Shown piece by piece: positions 1-6,829 of a DNA stretch of 10,803 nt. How positions within the stretch are numbered: the stretch's first letter is position 1; the number at the start of each line of letters is the position of its first letter. The stretch lies in NCBI GenBank assembly GCA_027486155.1, contig JAIXPR010000338.1, forward strand, positions 1 through 10,803, given 5' to 3'. The notes under the pieces were generated by a model that saw only the letters and a program-made list of their open reading frames with translations, ran no database searches and was not told the origin of the DNA. The DNA comes from Pseudomonadota bacterium (GTDB lineage Bacteria; Bdellovibrionota_C; UBA2361; OMII01). The translations under genes and the position numbers were made by a program.

Positions 1-369
1 CACCGATTTTCCATCGCCGATAACAGCGTCGTTGCCGTTGCTGTAGTCACCCATCACGACCACCGTGCTGTCGATCCCAGCGGAGCCGGGACCCATCAGG
101 AGGTCCATGTTGGTGATGACGATGGCGTCAGTTTGGCCGGAGGCGTAGTTCTCGATCGTTTCCCCGTAGGTGCGGGGGACGAACTCGAAGGTAATGCCTT
201 CAGCTTTGCCGAGTTCAGCGAAGATGCCGTTGGTGTCGCCGTAGTAGTACGGCATCCAACCGGCATAGACGCTGATGCCGACTTTGACGGTTTCAGCCGA
301 TGCGGCGGTGATGCCGCCGATGATGAGCAGCGCGCTAACGGCGCTACGAATGAGTGAGGTGAGTTTCAT
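1..369 (-). CDS. NMT1/SsuA-like periplasmic solute-binding protein (3' end outside window)
   Basis: The gene starts at the ATG at 369 and runs off the left edge after 123 codons with no stop. Residues 1-25 form a Sec signal peptide (MKLTSLIRSA followed by a hydrophobic core) with a likely signal peptidase I site at ASA|ET. The mature part begins VKVGISVYAGWMPYYY, then has a Gly-Ile-Phe segment, a Tyr-Gly-Glu-Thr-Ile-Glu-Asn-Tyr helix and the ASGQTDAIVITNMDLL pattern. This order fits the first lobe of NMT1/ThiY/SsuA-type binding proteins, which present nitrate, sulfonates or thiamine precursors to ABC transporters. It is the last visible gene of a six-gene minus-strand block, 102 bases after the PspA-like gene. 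It resembles the binding domains of the two OmpA fusions upstream but has no visible membrane anchor. The ligand cannot be told. The leader lacks a Shine-Dalgarno motif. Confidence 0.8.
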   Translation of the reverse strand, partial: MKLTSLIRSAVSALLIIGGITAASAETVKVGISVYAGWMPYYYGDTNGIFAELGKAEGITFEFVPRTYGETIENYASGQTDAIVITNMDLLMGPGSAGIDSTVVVMGDYSNGNDAVIGDGKSV

Positions 370-420
370 GAGTTTATGTATCTATACGTTCTAACGATTG
401 TGTTTGGTTTCTGTTGGTAT

Positions 421-457
421 CCCGCCCCCATCCCCGCTCGCGCAGGGATAGGGAGGG
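421..457 (-). other. GC-rich intercistronic hairpin
   Basis: An imperfect inverted repeat pairs 421-435 (C-rich on the plus strand) with 445-457 (G-rich), around a 9-10 base loop. The core is ATCCC/GGGAT and extends outward through G-U pairs to about 12 pairs. It lies between the stop of the PspA-like gene and the start of the third binding-protein gene. No T-run follows on the minus strand, so it is not a canonical intrinsic terminator. It may set relative expression by RNA processing, 3'-end protection or partial attenuation; this is inference. Confidence 0.5.
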
Positions 458-471
458 AGTACGACCGGGTG

Positions 472-1293
472 TTAGCCGGCCATGGTGGGTTTCGTGGCTT
501 CGGTCTCTTTCTTTTCACCGCCGTCCGGGTTGCCGCCTTCGCGCTCTTTTTGGCGCGCGGCGAGCATCGCGGCCATACGGTTGCCAGAGGTCGACTGCGA
601 CCCCGCTGCTTCATACTGAGCGTCCTGACGGGCGACATCGGTGCCGGCGAGACGCTCGGAGATACGAGCTTTGGACTTGAGGTCCTCATTGGATTTGAGA
701 ACAGCTGCCACCGGATCGAACTCATCGTGCTGCGACAGCCCTGCAAGGCGGTCGTTGAGCTCGATAAGCTGCTCCGACGAGACGCGATCGGCGATCGCTT
801 GAGCCTCTTTGGCAGGCAGATCACGCAGCTCGGCTTGGAGCTTCGTGAGGTTCTGCATGTGAGACTGCATGCTGTTCTCGAGTTCCTTGATGGACTGTGC
901 CAGTTGGAGCTCTTCCGCTTCGAGGCGCTGAATGTCAGCGTCAAAGCGGTCGAACGCCGCCTGGTGGCGGTCCTTCTCGGCTTGCTCCGTGGCTTTTTCA
1001 AAGAGGCTCAGCGCCCCTTCGCGTTTGCCTTGAAGATCCTTCAGGCTCTTGCCGACCTCGGTGAGGCGATTGCGTTTGCCTTGGATCACGCCTTCCACCT
1101 GAGCGACCGCGTCACGGAGGTCCGTGTAGCGTTGGCTCAGATTCATGGCCTTGATCTCGAAGGCGTCTTTGATACCGCCCACAGAGCCCGTGAATTGGGC
1201 TTCCGCGGACCGCTTGATTCCGAGAGCGGCTCGGATCCACCGGAACAGAAAGAAGTTCCAGATGCTCTTTGTCATTGATGGTCGATTTGTCAT
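472..1293 (-). CDS. PspA/IM30-like coiled-coil protein
   Basis: This 273-residue protein begins with a short hydrophobic or amphipathic helix (about residues 11-25, IWNFFLFRWIRAALG). A long, nearly unbroken charged coiled coil follows (about 45-165), then an AIAD-VSSEQLIELNDRLAGLS segment and a low-complexity Gly/Lys/Glu tail (about 230-273). An N-terminal membrane-binding helix plus a long helical hairpin is the plan of PspA/Vipp1 (ESCRT-III-like) proteins, which bind and remodel the inner face of the cytoplasmic membrane under envelope stress. Its length is a little above the usual 220-260 residues. It follows the two-helix membrane protein by 17 bases, so the two may work together. A second ATG six codons downstream (1275) is an alternative start; neither has a Shine-Dalgarno motif. 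The family call rests on architecture and a few sequence patterns. A generic coiled-coil scaffold remains possible. Confidence 0.6.
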   Translation of the reverse strand: MTNRPSMTKSIWNFFLFRWIRAALGIKRSAEAQFTGSVGGIKDAFEIKAMNLSQRYTDLRDAVAQVEGVIQGKRNRLTEVGKSLKDLQGKREGALSLFEKATEQAEKDRHQAAFDRFDADIQRLEAEELQLAQSIKELENSMQSHMQNLTKLQAELRDLPAKEAQAIADRVSSEQLIELNDRLAGLSQHDEFDPVAAVLKSNEDLKSKARISERLAGTDVARQDAQYEAAGSQSTSGNRMAAMLAARQKEREGGNPDGGEKKETEATKPTMAG

Positions 1294-1310
1294 GGTGATG
1301 ATGATGTGGG

Positions 1311-2309
1311 TTATTGCCCTTGTTGATGTTGTCTTGCCGCTTCGAGATACACCCGATCGTCGTCCGCGCCAGTGTGGGCGGATGTGTTGAGACGACCTTC
1401 GACACGACGTGCCGCCTGGAGAGCCAATGTGAGGCTATCTGGGGCGCCGTTGTGCAGTGCTGCTGCTTGAACTCCAACCGGGAGCTCTGCGGCAATCTCT
1501 AGCTTGGCTTCGTTGAATGCGGCCGTAAGGGCGTCGACCGCGTTCATTGCTTGTTCCAGTTCCTGTTCCTTCCTCTCGTGCAGCTCGATCAGCCTTGTGA
1601 GCTGATTAAAGCGCGCACGATTTGCCTCGTCCTCTTGGTCGGCAAGCTTCTTCTCTAGTCGCGTTCTCTGTCCCCGCTGTGTGCTCACATCGGATTCTTC
1701 GAGTGCGTTGAAGAGTTGGATTCCCTGCTTAAGGAGGGCGGTGCCGTGGAGAAGATTCTCCTCGGCGAGGTCCAGATAGCGCTTGGAGCGCCCGCTTCGC
1801 AAAGGGTCATTTAAGTTGGCTTGAAGGTCCTCGACGAGGTCCTCGTATGCCGCCTTAAAGCCAAGTGCTATGCGAGCAAGCGGGTCTGTGGCAGTCCGGT
1901 TAAGGTGCTGGGTTATGGTTTCAATTTCCTCAAGCTGTGCGCGCCGAAGCGCTTCACGAAACTCAAGGACTACCTTCTTGGCGTATTCCGGCCCACGGTA
2001 GAGGTACCGATAGGCGAACGTGCCAAGACCAACAAAGGCGAGCGCTACGGAGGCAACGAGGCCTCCAAGGCTCACCCCAAAAAGAAGCCCATGCGTCATC
2101 AGGACCGAGATCAACCCGAGCGGGTATCTCCAGATCCATCCGGAACGCATGACCTTCCGCATCGTACGGCGTTGAATATCAGTAGCGGTAAGGCTGCTGA
2201 GCATCTCGGCCGGCGAAGACACATCAGTGAAGGAGTCGTCCCCCAACACAGGGCCGGAAGGGGGGCCAGTGCCCCCCTCCGTCTCATAATCATATTTTCG
2301 TACGGCCAT
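1311..2309 (-). CDS. Membrane protein with two transmembrane helices and a long coiled-coil domain
   Basis: I do not recognise the family of this 332-residue protein. Residues 1-45 are acidic, Gly/Pro/Ser-rich and probably disordered. A basic patch (RRTMRKVMR, about 47-55) precedes two closely spaced hydrophobic helices (about 60-78 and 80-101), which end in RYLYRGPEY. The rest is helical and highly charged (EFREALRRAQLEEIE onward), with a strong coiled coil at about 210-270 and an Ala-rich end. The positive-inside rule suggests that the N-terminus and the coiled-coil tail both face the cytoplasm, which would let the tail meet the PspA-like product encoded next. It starts 19 bases after the upstream fusion gene. 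The start ATG is preceded by an A/C-rich leader without a Shine-Dalgarno motif. XpaC-like or other stress-linked membrane coiled-coil families are possible relatives, but I cannot assign one. Confidence 0.8.
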   Translation of the reverse strand: MAVRKYDYETEGGTGPPSGPVLGDDSFTDVSSPAEMLSSLTATDIQRRTMRKVMRSGWIWRYPLGLISVLMTHGLLFGVSLGGLVASVALAFVGLGTFAYRYLYRGPEYAKKVVLEFREALRRAQLEEIETITQHLNRTATDPLARIALGFKAAYEDLVEDLQANLNDPLRSGRSKRYLDLAEENLLHGTALLKQGIQLFNALEESDVSTQRGQRTRLEKKLADQEDEANRARFNQLTRLIELHERKEQELEQAMNAVDALTAAFNEAKLEIAAELPVGVQAAALHNGAPDSLTLALQAARRVEGRLNTSAHTGADDDRVYLEAARQHQQGQ

Positions 2310-2328
2310 GTAAGGCTTGGTGTTAGTT

Positions 2329-3900
2329 TTAGAGTTTAGCCCCCTCCACCAGGATGAACTCCACTCGGGCCATGCGTGCGCGGTACGCTCGCTCGCCCTC
2401 GTTTTGCTTCCTGATAGGGGGTTTTGTTGACCCTGCTCCTTCGGCTTTCACTCGGTTCGGATCAATCCCGTGGGTTACGCGCAGGTATTGCGCGACCACT
2501 TGGGCACGCTCAAGAGAGAGCGCCTGATTTTGAACCTCGTCGCCGTAGCCGGTGTGACCTCGGATGATCACACGCAGTGCAGAGTAGTTAGTGTTGAGAA
2601 GCTCCGCGGCTTTATCCACCGCCTGTTTACCAGAGTCGTCGAGCAGGTTGTTTCCCTGCTGAAACGTCACTGGGTCCACATTAAGTGGTCCGTATTCGCG
2701 GAGCTTCTTCCAACCGGTGTCGTCGATTTGCTCGAAGGTTACCTCATTAGCCACGGTGGTGGCGTCGAGGATCCCTACCGAACGTTTCGACAACTCTTCA
2801 AGGACGCTTTTGTTGATGATCTGAAACGGATTGACACCCGCAAAGGACTTTGTACGACGCAGAACGTCGCTGCACGAGCTGATCATATCGACGATTTTCT
2901 CGCTCGTTCTCGCCCCTTTTCCAGTATCAACGCCGAACTGCACTTGGCAGTTCTCGAACAGGTCAGCCCAATCGAAATGGGGCAAAACCTGCTCTAGCCG
3001 ATCCCGCTTGATCCCCGTATCCTTCGCCATCTCCTCCAGCATTTTGGTCTTATTCATCTGGTAGTAAGCCAGAGTGCCAAAATACGCTTCAAAGAAACGC
3101 AGGAGCTCGCTTGGTTGCTTGTCGATCACCTCGCGGTGCACAACAAACACGTCCACGATATACCCCTGGAAGGCGTCAGAGCCGAGAATCACTTTGAGTC
3201 GCTTATCCTCCAAGGCTTTGGAGAGTTCAGGTTCCCAGAGCATTGCGGCATCAACCTGCCGAGCTTTCAGTGCCTCTTCCACTTTATCGATGGCTGTCTT
3301 CGGCTGTCTCCATCCTGCGCTTTCACGCAGAGAGGGTAGGTCGAAGTTGGCTGTCACCATGTCGAGAAAGAAGCTGCTCGGACTCGCGTCCACATACGCG
3401 ACCTTCGCTCCGTTCAAGAGCTCGGTCACTTTACCGGTTGGAAAACGATCGCTGTAGCCTACGAGAGCATCCGCCCCCGCAGAATCTGCAACGACCCCGA
3501 CAATCACACCTGGGTAGCCGAGCTTGTGGCCCAACTCCAAATAGACATTCACAGGGAGCACCATCGCCTGGTACTCCCCACGACTAAACTTCTCAAGCCT
3601 GGACACATAATCCCCGTTGTCATCATTGAAGCGGATATCAAGCCCTTTAGTGGGGCCCTGTCTCCGCATCTCCGGTGATTTCAAGAACCAGTATCCGAGA
3701 TAGCCATCACCAGCGACGGTGAATGCCTTTGCTTGCGAGCGAGGGTCGCTCGTTCGAAGGTGTACCCCCTCTTCCGCTTTCTGCTTCCTCATGTCCCAGA
3801 GCTTGGTAACCCCCCAGATTGCGAGCAATCCGAGGATAGCGATTATCACCAAGATGAAGAACTTGAAGGAGCTCGGCGGCTCTTCGTTCTCGTAGTTCAC
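2329..3900 (-). CDS. Membrane-anchored NMT1-like solute-binding domain fused to a C-terminal OmpA domain
   Basis: The gene has a GTG start at 3900, 12 bases after the vWA gene, and encodes 523 residues. An uncleaved anchor (about 13-31, FKFFILVIIAILGLLAIWG) is followed by basic residues, so the body should be periplasmic. Residues about 57-385 form a two-lobed NMT1/SsuA-like binding domain (GYLGYWFL near the start, RGEYQAMVLPVNVYLELG, later VDAAMLWEPELSKAL). Residues about 405-518 form an OmpA domain with NNLLDDSGKQAVDKA, RGHTGYGD, LSLERAQVVAQYL and a closing RVEF. The OmpA part should hold the protein to peptidoglycan while the anchor holds it to the inner membrane. The Asp of the usual GHTD motif is Gly451 here, although Arg465 of LSxxRA is kept, so wall binding may be altered. 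The NRR of the usual NRRVEF is also lost. No Shine-Dalgarno motif is seen; the leader is A-rich. The ligand is unknown. Confidence 0.85.
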   Translation of the reverse strand: MNYENEEPPSSFKFFILVIIAILGLLAIWGVTKLWDMRKQKAEEGVHLRTSDPRSQAKAFTVAGDGYLGYWFLKSPEMRRQGPTKGLDIRFNDDNGDYVSRLEKFSRGEYQAMVLPVNVYLELGHKLGYPGVIVGVVADSAGADALVGYSDRFPTGKVTELLNGAKVAYVDASPSSFFLDMVTANFDLPSLRESAGWRQPKTAIDKVEEALKARQVDAAMLWEPELSKALEDKRLKVILGSDAFQGYIVDVFVVHREVIDKQPSELLRFFEAYFGTLAYYQMNKTKMLEEMAKDTGIKRDRLEQVLPHFDWADLFENCQVQFGVDTGKGARTSEKIVDMISSCSDVLRRTKSFAGVNPFQIINKSVLEELSKRSVGILDATTVANEVTFEQIDDTGWKKLREYGPLNVDPVTFQQGNNLLDDSGKQAVDKAAELLNTNYSALRVIIRGHTGYGDEVQNQALSLERAQVVAQYLRVTHGIDPNRVKAEGAGSTKPPIRKQNEGERAYRARMARVEFILVEGAKL

Positions 3901-3912
3901 GTTTTTTGATGT

Positions 3913-4635
3913 TTACTTTACTGGATCGAAGGACTCCAATTCAGCCGTGGCGTCGGCCAGGGCTTTCTTGAGCTCTTCGAGGTTCTGTGCATTTTGATAA
4001 AACACGCTCCACTTTCGCAGCGCGTGGTCTCCGGACAGTTGGAACCCGATGGTGTAGAGAGGGATCGACTCCCCCTTGTTGACGAGATCTTGCATCCTCC
4101 GTGCGAACGGATTGAGCGAATCACTCGATTCACCATCAGTAAGAACGATGAGCCGAAACTCTCCGTATCCCAACTGCATCGCGCGTTTCCCAACGAGCGT
4201 TTCCGTGCCTTGAACGCACGCACGACCAAGCGGTGTCCCTCCGCTGGCATCAATCTCCTGGATCTTTTTGAGCATTGCGACTCGATTGTTGATACCAAGC
4301 TTTACTCGTTCGCCTTCTCCGTAACCATCGAAGACGTAGAGCCCCATCGCAACGTCGTCAGGGACTCTGTTTACCAGCTCAATAGCCGCCATCTTGGCAC
4401 TCCGGATTCGCTCCCCCTCCATCGAACCGCTCCCGTCAAAGACGAGGTAAAAGTTCTTCTGGAGGCTTTGCGTTGCACCCGGAGGTGGCGGAACGACAGG
4501 GGGCGCTTGCACACCCCCTGCCACTTGTTGCTGTTTGGACACCTCCGTGCCGGGCGGTTGAGGCCCGGGCGGTGGCGGATCGCAGCTGGTCAGTGAGACC
4601 AGCGCTGCACAAGCAAGTAGAAAGAAACGTTTCAT
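3913..4635 (-). CDS. vWA-domain lipoprotein with intact MIDAS motif
   Basis: This 240-residue protein has a lipoprotein signal peptide with the lipobox LTSC (residues 15-18); Cys18 would carry the lipid. A Pro/Gly/Gln-rich linker (about 19-58) leads to a von Willebrand factor A domain (about 60-235). The metal-ion-dependent adhesion site is complete: DGSGSM gives Asp67, Ser69 and Ser71; Thr134 lies in GGTPLGRA; Asp167 lies in VLTDGES. Such domains bind a partner protein through a divalent metal. Residue +2 after the lipidated Cys is Asp, which in enteric bacteria signals retention in the inner membrane; whether that rule holds here is not known. The gene lies between the two binding-protein/OmpA fusions, with gaps of 24 and 12 bases, so it may bring their products together. 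A weak AAAGGG lies 11 bases before the ATG. Confidence 0.9.
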   Translation of the reverse strand: MKRFFLLACAALVSLTSCDPPPPGPQPPGTEVSKQQQVAGGVQAPPVVPPPPGATQSLQKNFYLVFDGSGSMEGERIRSAKMAAIELVNRVPDDVAMGLYVFDGYGEGERVKLGINNRVAMLKKIQEIDASGGTPLGRACVQGTETLVGKRAMQLGYGEFRLIVLTDGESSDSLNPFARRMQDLVNKGESIPLYTIGFQLSGDHALRKWSVFYQNAQNLEELKKALADATAELESFDPVK

Positions 4636-4659
4636 GTGAGTGATAGCCCTTTCTGTTTG

Positions 4660-6339
4660 TTACTTGCTCGGGGTGAAGTCGGCAGCTTCGGCTTCCACGT
4701 TCAGCACGCGGAAGACGACACGACGGTTGGCGGACCATTCGTCCCTGGTTTTCGGTTGGGGGAATTTCGGTGAAGAAACGCCCTTGCCCGTGGCCAAGAA
4801 CTGAGATTCGTCAACAATGAGTCCCTTGGCTTTGCAATATTCTAGGTAACTCGAGCGCACCGCATTGGCTCGGTTCAGCGAAAGGTTCTTTGCCGCCAGC
4901 TCTTTCTGCTGGACGAGCAGCGGATTTTCACCCGCAGCCTTCGCCTTCTCGATTCCTGTCGGATCGCTATGCCCTTCCACTGCCACAACTGCACCACCGA
5001 AGGTGCTGGCGAGTTTCAGGGCTTTGTCGTAGTCCCCAGCATATCGTGCTGCGTCGAAACTAGCCTGATTGGGGTCGAAGTTGATCTCGACCACAAACAG
5101 GGTGCCCGAGTCCCACGATGTCGATTCTGCTTCGATGGCCGAGGCCAATTTGGCAGAGTCAAACTTCGCGGACGCGAGTGCCGATGTGTCAGTGTTCTTC
5201 AGACCAGCAGCGAGCGCCGCATAGTCCCATTCAGCATGAGCCAGCGCGGTTTTGCCACGCATAAGGCCCATGCCGTTAAGCGTCGTCTGAATTTCTTCAG
5301 AGAGGACGTTGAAGTTACGGAGAGTTCCGATAGCTTTGAAGAACTGCACGTTACCAGCGTGCGACACGAACTCTGCTTCGCTGATCATCCCTTCCACGTC
5401 AGCCGTCATCGTTGAGGTACCGAACAGAAGCTCGGCGCTCTTCGACAACAGCTGCTGATACTTCGCACCTTTTTGGGTGCTCATATCCGCCAAGGCTTCC
5501 TGACCACGCATGAGGACATGCACGATCTTCTGCGCCTTGTCGCGGTTGGCGTCCAGCCAGTCCTTCCGGACCGCCCAGACGTCGGCGATCACCTTGCTCG
5601 CTGTCTTGGTAGACAGCGAGATGCGAGCATCCTTTACAGAACCCTCACTACCGGTCCCCACCTTACCTCCGCTGGTCAGAGCGGCAGCGTCGGGAGAGAT
5701 GGCAGCGATAGCGGCGATCGAAGCGTCGGCGCCAAAGGCAGATACGGGATCAACCGCTTTGCCCTTTGTGTCGTATTTAGGGAGGGTAAGCTCCTTCATC
5801 CACACAAAGCTCACGTCACGGGGAGAGAGCCCCGCGCTTGAGAGCACCGTTCCCACATAGTCCATGTGGGGGCCGAAGAGCTGAAGGGCGATTTTCTTCC
5901 CTTTCAGATCGGCCGGCTTGAGATCGCCACGCACAACCACGGTGTCGCCACCGTTGGACCAGGTAATCTGGTTGAGCACGACAAGCGGAACCCCTGCCTT
6001 CGCGAATGCCGGTTGAACGGCAAGCACTTGGGCCATGGTTCCACGAAAGAACGGCGATTCGCCGTTCAAGACCGACTGCGCCTGTTTGAGAGCATCGTCC
6101 TCATGCTTGAGCGTGTAGTCCACGCCTTCCGCCGAGTCGAAGCCCTCCATGTCAGCGAGGATCGCCGCCACGTCGCCACCCCACGTGATTACAGGCAGCG
6201 TGAGCGGCCCGGTCTTCACAGGAGATGCCTTCGTGGAGAGGATGTCCTCAGCAGGTTTGGCGTTTTCGGTAACAACCTGCGCTCCGAGGGGGAGCGCAGC
6301 CATCATAAGAGCGGCGAGAGCCGCGAGGTTTAGTTTCAT
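4660..6339 (-). CDS. Secreted solute-binding protein fused to a C-terminal OmpA domain
   Basis: This is the first gene of the minus-strand block and encodes 559 residues. A signal peptide (1-20, ending LPLGA|Q) directs export. Residues about 47-370 are an ABC-type binding-protein domain of the NMT1/SsuA class: LTLPVITWGGDVAAILA near the start, GVPLVVLNQITWSNGGDTVVV, then DLKPADLKGKKIALQ, the usual entry to the second lobe. An Ala-rich linker leads to an OmpA domain (about 410-548) with INFDPNQASFD, VEGHSDPTG, LSLNRANAVRSSYL, GKGVSSP and NRRVVF. Asp459 and Arg490 match the two residues that bind diaminopimelate in known OmpA domains, so it should bind peptidoglycan. About 16 extra residues lie between them compared with Acinetobacter OmpA. 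Databases use names such as substrate-binding/OmpA family protein for this fusion; ligand and role are unknown. The leader before the ATG has no G for about 20 bases and no Shine-Dalgarno motif. Confidence 0.88.
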   Translation of the reverse strand: MKLNLAALAALMMAALPLGAQVVTENAKPAEDILSTKASPVKTGPLTLPVITWGGDVAAILADMEGFDSAEGVDYTLKHEDDALKQAQSVLNGESPFFRGTMAQVLAVQPAFAKAGVPLVVLNQITWSNGGDTVVVRGDLKPADLKGKKIALQLFGPHMDYVGTVLSSAGLSPRDVSFVWMKELTLPKYDTKGKAVDPVSAFGADASIAAIAAISPDAAALTSGGKVGTGSEGSVKDARISLSTKTASKVIADVWAVRKDWLDANRDKAQKIVHVLMRGQEALADMSTQKGAKYQQLLSKSAELLFGTSTMTADVEGMISEAEFVSHAGNVQFFKAIGTLRNFNVLSEEIQTTLNGMGLMRGKTALAHAEWDYAALAAGLKNTDTSALASAKFDSAKLASAIEAESTSWDSGTLFVVEINFDPNQASFDAARYAGDYDKALKLASTFGGAVVAVEGHSDPTGIEKAKAAGENPLLVQQKELAAKNLSLNRANAVRSSYLEYCKAKGLIVDESQFLATGKGVSSPKFPQPKTRDEWSANRRVVFRVLNVEAEAADFTPSK

Positions 6340-6829
6340 TAGTGGTGATGTTGGTTTTGATTGTCGGTTTATTTATTGCTCTACGTCGGATACCCGATTA
6401 ACCGTACGAAGAGTCGACCATACAAACGAGAACACACAGGAAGGTATCCCATGTATCCTCACTCATTATTGTCTTGAAGAAACACTAAGCGTTGCGCGCC
6501 TACTGTCTCCTCCTCCATCTACCCACAACAAAATTTGAAAAGAGCGAACTGTTCCACGCCACGGTAGTGGTCCTAGACATCTCGATTGAAAGAGGTGTTT
6601 TTGTAATGAACTACGCCGGTAAGCCTGTAGGCTCCGCGAGGAACAATGTAAGCGGCGCATTGTACCGGAATGTTTGGATTAACCCAACTTTTCGGGGAAG
6701 TTACAAAGTCGGGCACTTAGCCTATTGGCAGCTGTTGGAATCGGTTCGAACGGCGGTGTTTAGGGCATGCGGTGGACCCAGGTCGATTGCGAGGTCGCCT
6801 CTTCGAGGCGATAGTTGTACAGTGAGCGC
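6340..6829. other. Intergenic region between divergent genes, no supported gene
   Basis: This stretch of about 490 bases separates the divergent starts of the minus-strand operon and the Coq4-like gene, so it should hold both promoters. I found no convincing -35/-10 pair for either direction. Two compact inverted repeats are visible: ACAATG/CATTGT at 6643-6648 and 6658-6663, and a perfect 7-bp stem with a 3-base loop at 6795-6811, 18 bases before the plus-strand start. An open frame ending at 6833 overlaps that start by ATGA, but its product (75 residues from an ATG at 6606) looks like nothing I know and is not called. The minus-strand leader just before 6339 is A/C-rich. Confidence 0.5.
6795..6811 (+). 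promoter_or_regulatory. Perfect stem-loop just upstream of the Coq4-like gene
   Basis: The palindrome TCGCCTC-ttc-GAGGCGA has a 7-bp stem and ends 18 bases before the ATG at 6830. In RNA it would be a stable hairpin near the ribosome entry site; in DNA it could be an operator. It is not followed by a T-run, so it is not a terminator. Its role is unknown. Confidence 0.4.

Noticed and set aside
366..1001. A 211-codon minus-strand open frame overlapping the PspA-like gene
   Set aside because: It reads a different frame of the same DNA and yields a Ser/Arg/Lys/Pro-rich product typical of a shadow frame.
376..1278. A 300-codon plus-strand open frame
   Set aside because: It lies wholly antisense to the PspA-like gene, has an odd composition and no recognisable domain. 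The minus-strand frame gives a coherent coiled-coil protein within a tight operon.
6741..6757. tRNA T-arm-like GGTTCGAAC
   Set aside because: The flanking bases cannot form the 5-bp T stem, and no acceptor or anticodon arms are present.
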